Position numbers and translations under genes: made by a program. This document shows positions 16,243 to 23,746 of a stretch of DNA of 64,000 nucleotides, one piece after another. Each line of letters opens with the position of its first letter. Within the stretch, counting starts at the first letter, position 1. The stretch is from Candidatus Flexicrinis affinis. GTDB lineage: Bacteria; Chloroflexota; Anaerolineae; Aggregatilineales; Phototrophicaceae. The notes beneath the pieces are model-generated. The model was not told the DNA's origin and did no database searches. It saw only the letters and a program-made list of their open reading frames with translations. The DNA is taken from the NCBI GenBank assembly GCA_016716525.1, contig JADJWE010000001.1, positions 1,612,001 through 1,676,000 on the forward strand, in the 5' to 3' direction.

Positions 16243-16874
16243 CACCCGGCTAACCCAGACGCTGCGGTCTTGCCCGTCCTGAAGTACAGGAATAGGAGAC
16301 CCAACCCGGAAAGCAGGAAAATGAACCCGAAGATCACTCCGATCAACGAGTTCTCGTAACCGCAGTATCCACACATCTCAACGAACGTATCGGTGAACAA
16401 GAACCTTGCAAGCTGAGCGTTGTTTGTCAGCGCCTGCTGGAGTTCCTCATCCATTGCGTACAGATAGCCCGTGGGCTGCGTGTCTGTCACGTCATCACAG
16501 TCGACCGCACCCGAGAGAGTCACATAAGCCGCCGTATCGCGTGAATTGCTGACGAAGAACGCTTCGGTGTATCTTGTTTCCTCTCGCAACCTGCCATACT
16601 TGAGCAGTGTAAGGCTAACACCACGCACTTCGTTGAATGAGTCGCAGTCCCACGCCCCACCGGTGAGCGTCACGTACATGCTCTCACCGCTGACCACTGC
16701 CGGTGCTGCGTCGAGGTCGAGGTCCGACGGCCCGGCCATCGCGCGGATCGTGTCCGGCAGCAAGAACGCAAGGAGGTATATGCTGAAGGCGACAAGGATG
16801 AGCGCGCCGATGAGTAACCATTTGCGGTTCGGCTTCACGGTGTTTGCAGCGATTGTGTTAGGGCGTAAGGTCAT
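16242..16874 (-). CDS. Two-helix membrane protein of unknown function
   Basis: I do not recognise this 210-residue protein. One membrane helix is at about residues 19-40 (WLLIGALILVAFSIYLLAF), a middle domain of about 130 residues is likely extracytoplasmic, and a second helix is at about 178-198 (LIGVIFGFIFLLSGLGLLF). The middle domain has cysteines in AWDCDSF, AVDCDDV and EMCGYCGYEN that could form disulfides. It is co-transcribed with, and overlaps, the ABC exporter, so it may be an accessory part. An AGAGGAA ribosome site precedes the ATG. Confidence 0.75.
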   Translation of the reverse strand: MTLRPNTIAANTVKPNRKWLLIGALILVAFSIYLLAFLLPDTIRAMAGPSDLDLDAAPAVVSGESMYVTLTGGAWDCDSFNEVRGVSLTLLKYGRLREETRYTEAFFVSNSRDTAAYVTLSGAVDCDDVTDTQPTGYLYAMDEELQQALTNNAQLARFLFTDTFVEMCGYCGYENSLIGVIFGFIFLLSGLGLLFLYFRTGKTAASGLAG

Positions 16875-16978
16875 GGGTCAGTTCCTCTGTGCGATGCTCA
16901 AGTCATGGTCGTCGCTGCACCCAATGACTCAGTGCAGCATAGTTGTGCGTGATGTGTCGCGTTTGACGGTAGAAGGAA

Positions 16979-17008
16979 GCGCCTAATGCGGGTGTGCCGC
17001 ACAGGCGC
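16979..17008 (-). terminator. Hairpin after upp, probable terminator
   Basis: On the minus strand GCGCCTGTGCGG pairs with CCGCAT-T-AGGCGC (12 bp with one bulged T) around a 5-base loop. Only a mixed TTCCTTCT tract follows, so termination may be partial. It lies 9 bases after the upp stop. Confidence 0.5.
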
Positions 17009-17016
17009 CGAGCAGC

Positions 17017-17637
17017 TTACGTCCCGAACTGCCGATCGCCGGCGTCCCCTAGCCCTGGGACGATAAAGCCGCGCTCGTTCAAGTGGGAGTCGACGGCGCC
17101 CACATGGATCTTCACGTCGGGATGCGCGCTGTGCAGCGCCTCGACGCCTTCCGGTGCGGCGATGAGGCCCATGTACTTGATCCGCGTGATGCCGGCATTC
17201 TTCAGCAGCGTAACCGCCGCGACAGCCGTACCGCCGGTAGCGAGCATCGGGTCGAGCACGATGCAGAAGTTCATGTGCGATTGGCTCGGTAGGCGGTTGT
17301 AGTACGTGATCGGCTGAAGGGTTTCCTCGTCTCGCCGCATGCCGATGTGCCACACCTGCACGCTTGGCAGCATGGCCATGACCCCTTCGAGCATCCCGAG
17401 GCCGGCGCGCAAGATCGGCACCACACCGACATCCGCGCATCGGTAGCCTTCAGCCGTCGCAAGTGGAGTTTGCACCGAGCGCACGATTCCCGGCAAGTCC
17501 TGTGTCGCTTCGTAGCACAGCAGCATCGACAGCTCGCGCACGAGGTCGCGGAAGTCGCGCGGGGGCGTCTGCACGTCGCGCAACGCAGTCAGCTTGTGCT
17601 TGACAAGCGGATGCTGCGAGACAAACACGTTTTCCAT
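17017..17637 (-). CDS. upp: Uracil phosphoribosyltransferase
   Basis: Upp makes UMP from uracil and PRPP in pyrimidine salvage. The 206-residue product begins MENVFVSQHPLVKHKL, the standard family start. The PRPP loop is VLDPMLATGGTAVAAV, and the C-terminal uracil-binding segment GLGDAGDRQFGT is intact. ATG 17637 has an AGGAAA site 6 bases upstream and gives the normal family length. An earlier in-frame start at 17664 lacks support. Confidence 0.97.
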   Translation of the reverse strand: MENVFVSQHPLVKHKLTALRDVQTPPRDFRDLVRELSMLLCYEATQDLPGIVRSVQTPLATAEGYRCADVGVVPILRAGLGMLEGVMAMLPSVQVWHIGMRRDEETLQPITYYNRLPSQSHMNFCIVLDPMLATGGTAVAAVTLLKNAGITRIKYMGLIAAPEGVEALHSAHPDVKIHVGAVDSHLNERGFIVPGLGDAGDRQFGT

Positions 17638-17671
17638 GGGTGATTTCCTGTTCGCTAGAACCATGCCGCTA

Positions 17672-17701
17672 AGTATGCGCTATTCGCCGGAGTCGATGCA
17701 A
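17672..17701 (-). promoter_or_regulatory. Candidate upp promoter
   Basis: Minus-strand TTGCAT (17696-17701) and CATACT (17672-17677) are separated by 18 bases, about 35 bases before the upp ATG. Confidence 0.4.
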
Positions 17702-17723
17702 TGTCAGGCTCCGACCGTGCAGG

Positions 17724-17738
17724 CCGCTGTGATATACT
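17724..17738 (+). promoter_or_regulatory. Candidate extended -10 promoter of ruvB-queA
   Basis: TGATATACT at 17730-17738 is an extended -10 (TG-n-TATACT) 35 bases before the ruvB ATG. No convincing -35 is seen, which is usual for this promoter type. Confidence 0.4.
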
Positions 17739-17772
17739 CGCGGCAGATTGGAATGGATGTTCGGATTGACCC

Positions 17773-18807
17773 ATGTCTGAAGAGCGGTTGGTGAGCGGCG
17801 GCTTGAAGCGAGACGAACGCGAAAACGCCGCGCTCCGCCCTAAGTACCTGCGCGAGATGGTCGGCCAAGACCGCGTGCGGGAGAATCTGTCGATCATCAT
17901 CGAGGCGGCGCGCATGCGCAAAGAGCCGCTCGATCACACCTTGTTCTACGGCCCGCCCGGCCTCGGCAAGACGTCGCTGGCGCACGTTATGGCCAACGAG
18001 ATGGCGACCAATATCCGTATTACCTCCGGCCCGAGCATCGAACGCGCCGGGGATCTCGCCGCGATCCTCACCAACCTTAAGGCGGGGGACATCCTGTTCA
18101 TCGACGAAGTGCATCGGCTTGGCCGTGCCGTCGAGGAGATTCTGTATCCCGCGATGGAAGACTTCGCGCTGGACATCGTGATCGGCAAGGGCCCGGCGGC
18201 TAAGAACGTTCGTCTGCGGCTTCCGCGTTTCACGGTGATCGGCGCAACGACCCAGTTAGCGCTCTTGGCAGCCCCGCTGCGTGATCGATTCGGCGCGCGG
18301 TTTCGCCTCGACTACTATGACCTTCCCGCGCTGGAACATATCATCAAGCGGGCCGCCGAAATGCTGCATGTCGATGTCAAGCCACCGGGTTTAAGCGAGA
18401 TAGCCCGCCGTTCGCGCGGGACGCCGCGCATTGCCTTGCGACTGCTGCGGCGCGTGCGCGATTATGCCCAGACGCGTGCCGAAGGGATTATTACCGGCCC
18501 GGTCGCCGGAGAGGCACTTGAGCTGCTGGAGATCGACCAACTTGGGCTGGATGACATCGACAGGCGCATGATGCGCGCGATTATCGAGAAATTTGGCGGC
18601 GGTCCGGTTGGCCTCAACACGGTCGCGGCGGCGATCAGCGAAGATCAGTCGACCATCGAGAACGTCTATGAACCGTTCTTGATTCAGCTTGGCTTCATCG
18701 CACGGACCCCGCGCGGACGCGTCGCTATGCCCGCCGCCTACGAACATCTCGGCGTACCCATTCCGCCGACCGCCCCTGCTCCACCGGATCAACCCAGCTT
18801 GTTCTAA
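17773..18807 (+). CDS. ruvB: Holliday junction branch-migration helicase RuvB
   Basis: RuvB is the AAA+ motor of RuvAB. Walker A GPPGLGKT lies at 60-67, Walker B ILFIDEVHRL at about 107-116, and sensor 2 RGTPRIALRLLRRVRDY is followed by the winged-helix domain. The motif usually written GATTRAG reads GATTQLA here (157-163), so the arginine after GATT is glutamine (Q161), while PLRDRFG (168-174) is intact. Length of 344 residues is normal. queA follows after 6 bases, a common bacterial pair. ruvA and ruvC are not in the window. Confidence 0.96.
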   Translation: MSEERLVSGGLKRDERENAALRPKYLREMVGQDRVRENLSIIIEAARMRKEPLDHTLFYGPPGLGKTSLAHVMANEMATNIRITSGPSIERAGDLAAILTNLKAGDILFIDEVHRLGRAVEEILYPAMEDFALDIVIGKGPAAKNVRLRLPRFTVIGATTQLALLAAPLRDRFGARFRLDYYDLPALEHIIKRAAEMLHVDVKPPGLSEIARRSRGTPRIALRLLRRVRDYAQTRAEGIITGPVAGEALELLEIDQLGLDDIDRRMMRAIIEKFGGGPVGLNTVAAAISEDQSTIENVYEPFLIQLGFIARTPRGRVAMPAAYEHLGVPIPPTAPAPPDQPSLF

Positions 18808-18813
18808 AGTCCC

Positions 18814-19884
18814 ATGACGCACATTTCCGAATTCGACTACGAACTGCCCCAAGAGCTGATCGCGCAGACTCCCGTGGAACCGCGCGACTCGTCACGGCTT
18901 ATGGTGGTGGATCGCGAAAACGCCGCGATCGACACCGGCCGTGCTTTCCGCGATATCGCCGACTTGCTCAACCCGGGCGACGTGCTGGTGCTCAACACGA
19001 CACGCGTCGTGCCAGCCCGGATCCCGGCCATCAAGCCCACCGGTGGCGCCGCCGAGATTCTGCTGCTGCGCCAGCTCGCGCCTACGCGCTGGAATGCGCT
19101 GGTAGGCGGCAAGAACATCGCCGTTGGCATGCAGCTCTCCTTCGCGAACTCGACGCTGACAGCGACGATCGTCGAAGACCTCAGCGGCGCGGAGCGCGTT
19201 GTGGAATTCAGCGAGCCGCCCGGTAGTCACCTCGCGCAGATCGGCCAAACGCCGCTGCCTCCCTACATCCACACGCCGGTGAGCGATCCCGAACGGTACC
19301 AGACCGTATATGCGCGGCAGGAAGGTTCGGCGGCAGCGCCAACGGCCGGCCTGCACTTCACGCCCGACCTGCTGATCGAACTTCGCCGCAAAGGCGTTGT
19401 GTTCGCCCACTGCACCCTGCATATCGGCCTCGATACGTTTCAACCGGTCAAGGTCGAGACGATCGAAGATCACGAGATCCACAGCGAATACGCCGAACTG
19501 AGCACGCAGGACGCCGAGATCATCAACAAGGCGAAGCTGGCCGGCGGACGGATCGTCGCGGTCGGTACCACCAGCGCGCGCACGCTCGAGACTGCCGCGC
19601 TCGTGAGCGCGGGAGGCGACCCGCAGCACCCGGAAGAGAGTATGGACCTATGCCCGTGGCGGCCGGTCGCGGCATTTACAGCCGACACGCGCTTGTTCAT
19701 CACGCCGGGCTATCGCTGGAAAGCAGTCGATGCACTGGTCACCAACTTCCACCTGCCCAAGTCTACGCTGCTGATGATGATCTCCAGCTTCGCCGGGCTT
19801 GACCTTACGCGCAAAGCCTATGCGACCGCGATCGCAGAACGTTTCCGCTTCTATTCGTTCGGCGACGCCATGTTCATCATGTAA
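18814..19884 (+). CDS. queA: tRNA preQ1(34) S-adenosylmethionine ribosyltransferase-isomerase
   Basis: QueA adds the ribosyl group of S-adenosylmethionine to preQ1 in tRNA on the way to queuosine. The 356-residue product has the family start FDYELPQELIAQTPVEPRD.SRL, the core LHFTPDLL, AVGTTSARTLETAA and the end FHLPKSTLLMMISSFAG. It follows ruvB by 6 bases and is surely co-transcribed. Other queuosine genes are not in the window. Confidence 0.96.
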   Translation: MTHISEFDYELPQELIAQTPVEPRDSSRLMVVDRENAAIDTGRAFRDIADLLNPGDVLVLNTTRVVPARIPAIKPTGGAAEILLLRQLAPTRWNALVGGKNIAVGMQLSFANSTLTATIVEDLSGAERVVEFSEPPGSHLAQIGQTPLPPYIHTPVSDPERYQTVYARQEGSAAAPTAGLHFTPDLLIELRRKGVVFAHCTLHIGLDTFQPVKVETIEDHEIHSEYAELSTQDAEIINKAKLAGGRIVAVGTTSARTLETAALVSAGGDPQHPEESMDLCPWRPVAAFTADTRLFITPGYRWKAVDALVTNFHLPKSTLLMMISSFAGLDLTRKAYATAIAERFRFYSFGDAMFIM

Positions 19885-19943
19885 CTGCCACACTGATTCC
19901 GATTTCACCTATAGACTTGAACTATTCGCCGGAGGTGATTTCG

Positions 19944-20336
19944 ATGCTCAAGCTGAGTGTGCTGCTGCTCGTGATTGGCGGAATTGTGCTGGCTATGCTT
20001 CTGGCGCTGCCGCTACTGGCACCGGGGAATGCCTTGTCATCAGCCCTACTCACCCCGCTGCTGTGCGGTGGCGATACGTATGTGTCGGATGCTGTGGAAG
20101 GCACGAACCTCAGTCGCGCGCCGACTCTCTCGCTGCGGGCTTACTGCGTGCCGACGACCGGACCACGCCGTGAGGTGACATCGGAGCAGGTCAATATCGC
20201 TCTCATCGCCGGCGGGGTGCCACTTGTCATCGGGCTTGTACTCTTCTTCGTTCGGCGCAGTCTGCGACTGATGGCGCAGTATGCAACGGTGGGGCGAGGA
20301 AGTGCGGCCGACAGAGATCGCAATCCGACGAACTGA
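19944..20336 (+). CDS. Small two-helix membrane protein of unknown function
   Basis: This 130-residue protein is not recognised. Helices lie at about residues 3-27 (LSVLLLVIGGIVLAMLLAL) and 81-101 (IALIAGGVPLVIGLVLFFV), with a short domain between them that holds two cysteines. The C terminus is polar and cytoplasmic or external. ATG 19944 is chosen over an upstream ATG because a strong GGAGGTGA site ends 5 bases before it. The layout resembles that of the 210-residue membrane protein at 16242-16874, but I see no clear sequence similarity. Confidence 0.7.
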   Translation: MLKLSVLLLVIGGIVLAMLLALPLLAPGNALSSALLTPLLCGGDTYVSDAVEGTNLSRAPTLSLRAYCVPTTGPRREVTSEQVNIALIAGGVPLVIGLVLFFVRRSLRLMAQYATVGRGSAADRDRNPTN

Positions 20337-20367
20337 CGCCAGCCTCCGTCACGTCCAAAGCCGAGGA

Positions 20368-20396
20368 TTGACCGGCATTTCCGGCTGTGCTATAAA
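20368..20396 (+). promoter_or_regulatory. Strong promoter of rplU-rpmA
   Basis: TTGACC (20368-20373), a 17-base spacer and TATAAA (20391-20396) form a near-consensus housekeeping promoter. The predicted start is near 20403, about 110 bases before the rplU ATG. Confidence 0.75.
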
Positions 20397-20405
20397 TGGC
20401 GGGTC

Positions 20406-20429
20406 ACGCCCCGTGCTTGGGGCGTTTTT
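20406..20429 (+). terminator. Terminator-like hairpin at the 5' end of the rplU leader
   Basis: ACGCCCC-GTGCTT-GGGGCGT forms a 6-7 bp GC stem with a 6-base loop followed by TTTTT (20425-20429). It begins only a few bases after the predicted transcription start of the rplU promoter. It could be a leader attenuator for the ribosomal genes, or it could end transcription arriving from upstream. Confidence 0.65.
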
Positions 20430-20511
20430 GAACGCCGTCTTCCCCGCGCGCTTGACTTAATCGGTACCAAGCTCAGCCGTGGAAGCAAGCGAAGATTGGA
20501 GCGCATTTCGC

Positions 20512-20823
20512 ATGTATGCCATTTTCCGTTCAGGCGGGCGTCAATTCCGTGCCGAAGTCGGGCAAGAAATTGACGTTGAACGCCTCCCCTTCGACGAAAA
20601 TCAGTCCGTAACGATCGAGGATGTCCTGCTCATTGGTGACGGCGACGACACCGTGATCGGCACGCCGACCGTGGAAGGCGCCAGCGTGACAGTCACCGTC
20701 ACCAAGCAGTTCCGCGGCGACAAGGTCATCGTCTTCCGTTACCGTCAGCGGACGAACTATCGCCGCAAGACCGGACACCGCCAGTATTACACCCGTCTGC
20801 GTATTGACGCGATCAATCGGTAA
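20512..20823 (+). CDS. rplU: 50S ribosomal protein bL21
   Basis: The 103-residue protein starts MYAIFRSGGRQFRAEVG and ends RTGHRQ-type (KTGHRQYYTRLRI), the bL21 pattern with its KRRKNYRRKxGHRQ-like basic rRNA-binding end (RQRTNYRRKTGHRQ). ATG 20512 gives the standard length; a GGAG site lies about 11 bases upstream. rpmA follows after 29 bases, the usual rplU-rpmA order. Confidence 0.97.
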   Translation: MYAIFRSGGRQFRAEVGQEIDVERLPFDENQSVTIEDVLLIGDGDDTVIGTPTVEGASVTVTVTKQFRGDKVIVFRYRQRTNYRRKTGHRQYYTRLRIDAINR

Positions 20824-20852
20824 TCATCCGCAGTTTTTCAGGAGACACGACC

Positions 20853-21170
20853 ATGGCTCATAAAAAGGGCGGCGGCTCTACCAAGAACGGGCGCGACTCG
20901 AATGCGCAGCGGCTGGGCATAAAGGCCTTCGGCGGCGAATTCGTCATCCCGGGCAACATCATCGTGCGGCAGAACGGCACCAAGTTCCACCCGGGCGACG
21001 GCGTGGGCATGGGCCGCGATTACACGATTTTTGCGGTCGAGGAAGGCTATGTCTACTTCGAGCGCATGCGCGGGCGCGGTGCGCAGAAGCAGATCAGCGT
21101 ACGGCCCGAGAACCCGAACAAGACGACTGCTCCTGCACAGTCGACCAGTTCGGAATCCGCCGCAGACTAA
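20853..21170 (+). CDS. rpmA: 50S ribosomal protein bL27
   Basis: The 105-residue protein starts MAHKKGGGSTKNGRDSNAQR, the bL27 N-terminal tail that reaches the peptidyl transferase centre. There is no cleavable leader like that of Firmicutes. GTKFHPGDGVGMGRDYTIF is intact. About 15 residues of Thr/Ser/Ala-rich tail follow the conserved core. An AGGAG site (ttcAGGAGacacgacc) precedes the ATG. Confidence 0.97.
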   Translation: MAHKKGGGSTKNGRDSNAQRLGIKAFGGEFVIPGNIIVRQNGTKFHPGDGVGMGRDYTIFAVEEGYVYFERMRGRGAQKQISVRPENPNKTTAPAQSTSSESAAD

Positions 21171-21244
21171 GCGGCAAATCTTGTGAGTTCTGGGTGCGCT
21201 ACCCTCCCTTCTGGGGCCGCGCCCTGTTGTCCTAGGAGACATCT

Positions 21245-21715
21245 ATGAAGGCCAAGATCCACCCGAAGTGGTATCCCGCCGCGACTGTTGTTTGCGCATG
21301 TGGAAACACATGGACGACCGGCGCGACGATCCCCGAAATCCGCACAGATATCTGCTCGGCTTGCCATCCGTTTTACACCGGCGAGCAGCGCATCGTTGAC
21401 ACCGAAGGCCAGATCGACCGCTTCCTCAAGAAGCTGCAGGTCCGGACCAATATGGCCGCCGAGGCCGAGGCCCGCGCTGCCACCAAGGCCGCACCAGCCA
21501 ACCCGACAATTCAGGACCTGGGCCTCGACAAGCGCACCGTCAACTCGCTGAAAGAGGCGGGTATCGAGCTGACCAACGACCTGCTTGGCAAGCTGGTCAA
21601 CGAGGGCGAAGAGGCCATCCTCGCTATCGGCGGTATCGGCCGGCAGTCGCTGATTTCGATCAAGAAGGCGTTGCGCGCCAACGGTTTCGACGTTCCGGGC
21701 GCAGATTCCGAGTAG
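21245..21715 (+). CDS. rpmE: 50S ribosomal protein bL31 with C-terminal RNA polymerase alpha-CTD-like domain
   Basis: Residues 1-66 are a C+ type bL31: MKAKIHPKWY, then a four-cysteine zinc site (C17, C19, C37, C40) in CACGNTW and CSACHPFYTG. After a short Ala-rich linker, residues about 88-150 resemble the C-terminal domain of RNA polymerase alpha subunit. IQDLGLDKRTVNSLKEAG lines up with the E. coli DDLELTVRSANCLK helix, and GIGRQSLISIKKAL with NLGKKSLTEIKDVL. Positions equal to the E. coli DNA-contact residues R265, N268, G296 and S299 are R97, N100, G132 and S135. Total length is 156 residues against about 70 for normal bL31. A strong terminator follows. bL31 identity is certain; the fold of the tail is inferred by eye. 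Confidence 0.9.
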   Translation: MKAKIHPKWYPAATVVCACGNTWTTGATIPEIRTDICSACHPFYTGEQRIVDTEGQIDRFLKKLQVRTNMAAEAEARAATKAAPANPTIQDLGLDKRTVNSLKEAGIELTNDLLGKLVNEGEEAILAIGGIGRQSLISIKKALRANGFDVPGADSE

Positions 21716-21736
21716 GCTCCCACAAGGCCAACCCAC

Positions 21737-21770
21737 AAAAGGCAGGCCGCATCGCGCGACCTGCCTTTTT
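21737..21770 (+). terminator. Terminator after rpmE
   Basis: AAAAGGCAGG pairs with CCTGCCTTTTT around a 13-base loop, 21 bases after the rpmE stop. Confidence 0.85.
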
Positions 21771-21810
21771 CGTTAGTTACCGGCATGGAACCAGTTGGAG
21801 GATCAAGTCC

Positions 21811-22404
21811 ATGCGCCATCACAGCGGCCACCTCGAGGTCATTTGCGGGAGCATGTTCAGCGGCAAGACGGAAGAACTCATTCGCCGCGTCCGCCGAGCC
21901 GAATATGCGCGCCAAAGCATTCAAATCTTCAAGCCCGATATCGACACGCGCTACGCGGCCAAGTCGGTCGCCAGCCACAGCGGGCAGTCGGCGACCGCGC
22001 ACCCGATCAGGCAGGCGTCCGACATCGTACGCCTGCTTAAGCCCGATACGACCGTTGTCGCGATCGACGAGGTGCAGTTCCTCGACGAGGAGATCGTACC
22101 GGTGGTCGAGACCCTTGCGAACAAAGGCATTCGCGTCATTTGCGCCGGCCTCGATCTGGATTTTCGCGCTGAACCGTTCGGCTCGATGCCAGCCTTGATG
22201 TCGATCGCCGAAGAAGTGACGAAGCTGCGCGCAATTTGCGTGATTTGCGGGGATGTCGCGTGCCGCTCGCAGCGGCTTGTGAACGGTCAGCCTGCGCGCT
22301 ACGACGACCCGATTATCATGATCGGCGCACAGGAAACCTACGAGGCTCGCTGCCGGCAGCACTTCGCCGTACCGGGCAAGCCCGGCTTTCGCCTAACCAC
22401 ATAG
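21811..22404 (+). CDS. tdk: Thymidine kinase (type II)
   Basis: This 197-residue salvage enzyme phosphorylates thymidine. The P-loop GSMFSGKT is at about residues 13-20, the DEVQF motif (VAIDEVQFL) is central, and GLDLDFRAEPFG forms the lasso region. Zinc cysteines are in CVICGDVACRSQR and near the C terminus (EARCRQHF). A GGAGGATC ribosome site precedes the ATG. It stands alone between a terminator and the next gene. Confidence 0.97.
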   Translation: MRHHSGHLEVICGSMFSGKTEELIRRVRRAEYARQSIQIFKPDIDTRYAAKSVASHSGQSATAHPIRQASDIVRLLKPDTTVVAIDEVQFLDEEIVPVVETLANKGIRVICAGLDLDFRAEPFGSMPALMSIAEEVTKLRAICVICGDVACRSQRLVNGQPARYDDPIIMIGAQETYEARCRQHFAVPGKPGFRLTT

Positions 22405-22498
22405 GGGGCAAGGTACTGGCAAGCCCGCCTGACTTCCGCTAGAATGCTCACCAGCAGGTTAGTGAGAGCACCTGCATAGCTGCTGAAGGGAGCGTGTC

Positions 22499-23677
22499 AT
22501 GGCAGTTGCAGCATCGGTTTCTGATAGTGTCGTGCGCGGCGACACCAACAGCATGTGGTTACGCACACGTCGCTGGGACTTGATGTACATCACGTTCAGC
22601 GTCATTGTCGTACCCCTGCCGTATTTGGTGTATTTGCTGCTGCGCGCCGCCAACCCCGCCGACGCGGGATGGGACGACTGGGCGCGTAATCTCGTAAACG
22701 CCTTCGTCGCCATCGCGGTCGGTGGACCGCACATGATGTCGACGTTCCTTCGCACCGGGCTGGATGACAACTTCAAGAAGCGTTATCCCATGCTCATCCG
22801 CTCGTCCATCATCATTCCGATTGTGGTGGTGTCGTTGGCCTTTCTCAACCTGACGCTGCTGCTGACCGTGTTCTTCTTCTGGGCTGCGCTGCACGTGCTG
22901 CATCAAGTGACGTTCATCGTGGAGCTGTACAACCACAAGGAGACCACACAGGTTCGCCGCGGAAGCGCCGTCTCGCCGGTCGCCCGTGGAATCGACTACG
23001 CCGTCATCCTCACCTGCCTGTTCCCAATGGCGGCCTTCAAGATCAGCCAAGGCTCGTTCGACATTGGCGTGAACGATCTCACCCGTGTCATCCCCGAATT
23101 CTTCCAGCAGGCGTGGTTCTTCTACACCATGACCGCCGTGTTCCTCGCTGCGGTCGGCGCCTTTGTGGTGAAGTCGGTGCGGGAGTATCGCGACGGCATC
23201 CTGAACGTCCCCAAGACGACGTTTGTCGCCTTCACCGTGGTCATCGCCTTCGTGATGCCTGCCCTGCCGAATCTTGACACGGCATTCCAGGGGCTGAACA
23301 CGTGGCACTCGTTCCAGTATCTGGCGATCACGTTCTACATCATCAAGATCAAGGCCGCTTACGGTGGACTTGAGAAGAGCGCGCCGCTGGTTGCGCGGTT
23401 TAGCAAGGGCAAGGACTCGCGCGGGCTGTATCTGCTCAGCGCAATCATGCTGGTCGGTTCGGCGCTGGTGTTCGCGGTCGTCTACGCGCTGTCGCACATA
23501 ATCACCCCACAGCCCGGCCTGCTCACTCAGGGAATTCCGTACGAACAGGCGCTAGGCAACTGGAGGTTCGATGTCGCGTACTACACCGCGATCCTCTCGT
23601 TCCTCTGGATCCACTACTACCACGACCACTTCCTGTTCACCGATTTCGAGTCGCTGGACGACGCCTACGCCAAGTAG
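22499..23677 (+). CDS. Polytopic membrane protein with histidine clusters, function unknown
   Basis: This 392-residue protein has about eight hydrophobic helices. Histidines lie within or next to helices at GGPHMMSTFLR, WAALHVLHQVTF, NTWHSFQYLAITF and WIHYYHDHFLF. Such spaced histidines in membrane helices recall iron-dependent membrane oxygenases, desaturase-like proteins or the Brp/Blh carotenoid-cleaving family, but I see no full signature of any of them. A GAAGGGAG site precedes the ATG. A perfect hairpin terminator follows. It has no obvious operon partner. Confidence 0.75.
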   Translation: MAVAASVSDSVVRGDTNSMWLRTRRWDLMYITFSVIVVPLPYLVYLLLRAANPADAGWDDWARNLVNAFVAIAVGGPHMMSTFLRTGLDDNFKKRYPMLIRSSIIIPIVVVSLAFLNLTLLLTVFFFWAALHVLHQVTFIVELYNHKETTQVRRGSAVSPVARGIDYAVILTCLFPMAAFKISQGSFDIGVNDLTRVIPEFFQQAWFFYTMTAVFLAAVGAFVVKSVREYRDGILNVPKTTFVAFTVVIAFVMPALPNLDTAFQGLNTWHSFQYLAITFYIIKIKAAYGGLEKSAPLVARFSKGKDSRGLYLLSAIMLVGSALVFAVVYALSHIITPQPGLLTQGIPYEQALGNWRFDVAYYTAILSFLWIHYYHDHFLFTDFESLDDAYAK

Positions 23678-23700
23678 CGTCGCAGCAACAGCACAACAGA

Positions 23701-23727
23701 AAAGGGCCGCACGTTGTGCGGCCCTTT
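23701..23727. terminator. Bidirectional terminator
   Basis: AAAGGGCCGCAC and GTGCGGCCCTTT form a perfect 12-bp stem with a 3-base loop, with A/T flanks on both sides. It lies between two convergent genes (stops at 23677 and 23747) and can serve both. Confidence 0.85.
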
Positions 23728-23746
23728 CGATTCGTCTTTGCGCGCG

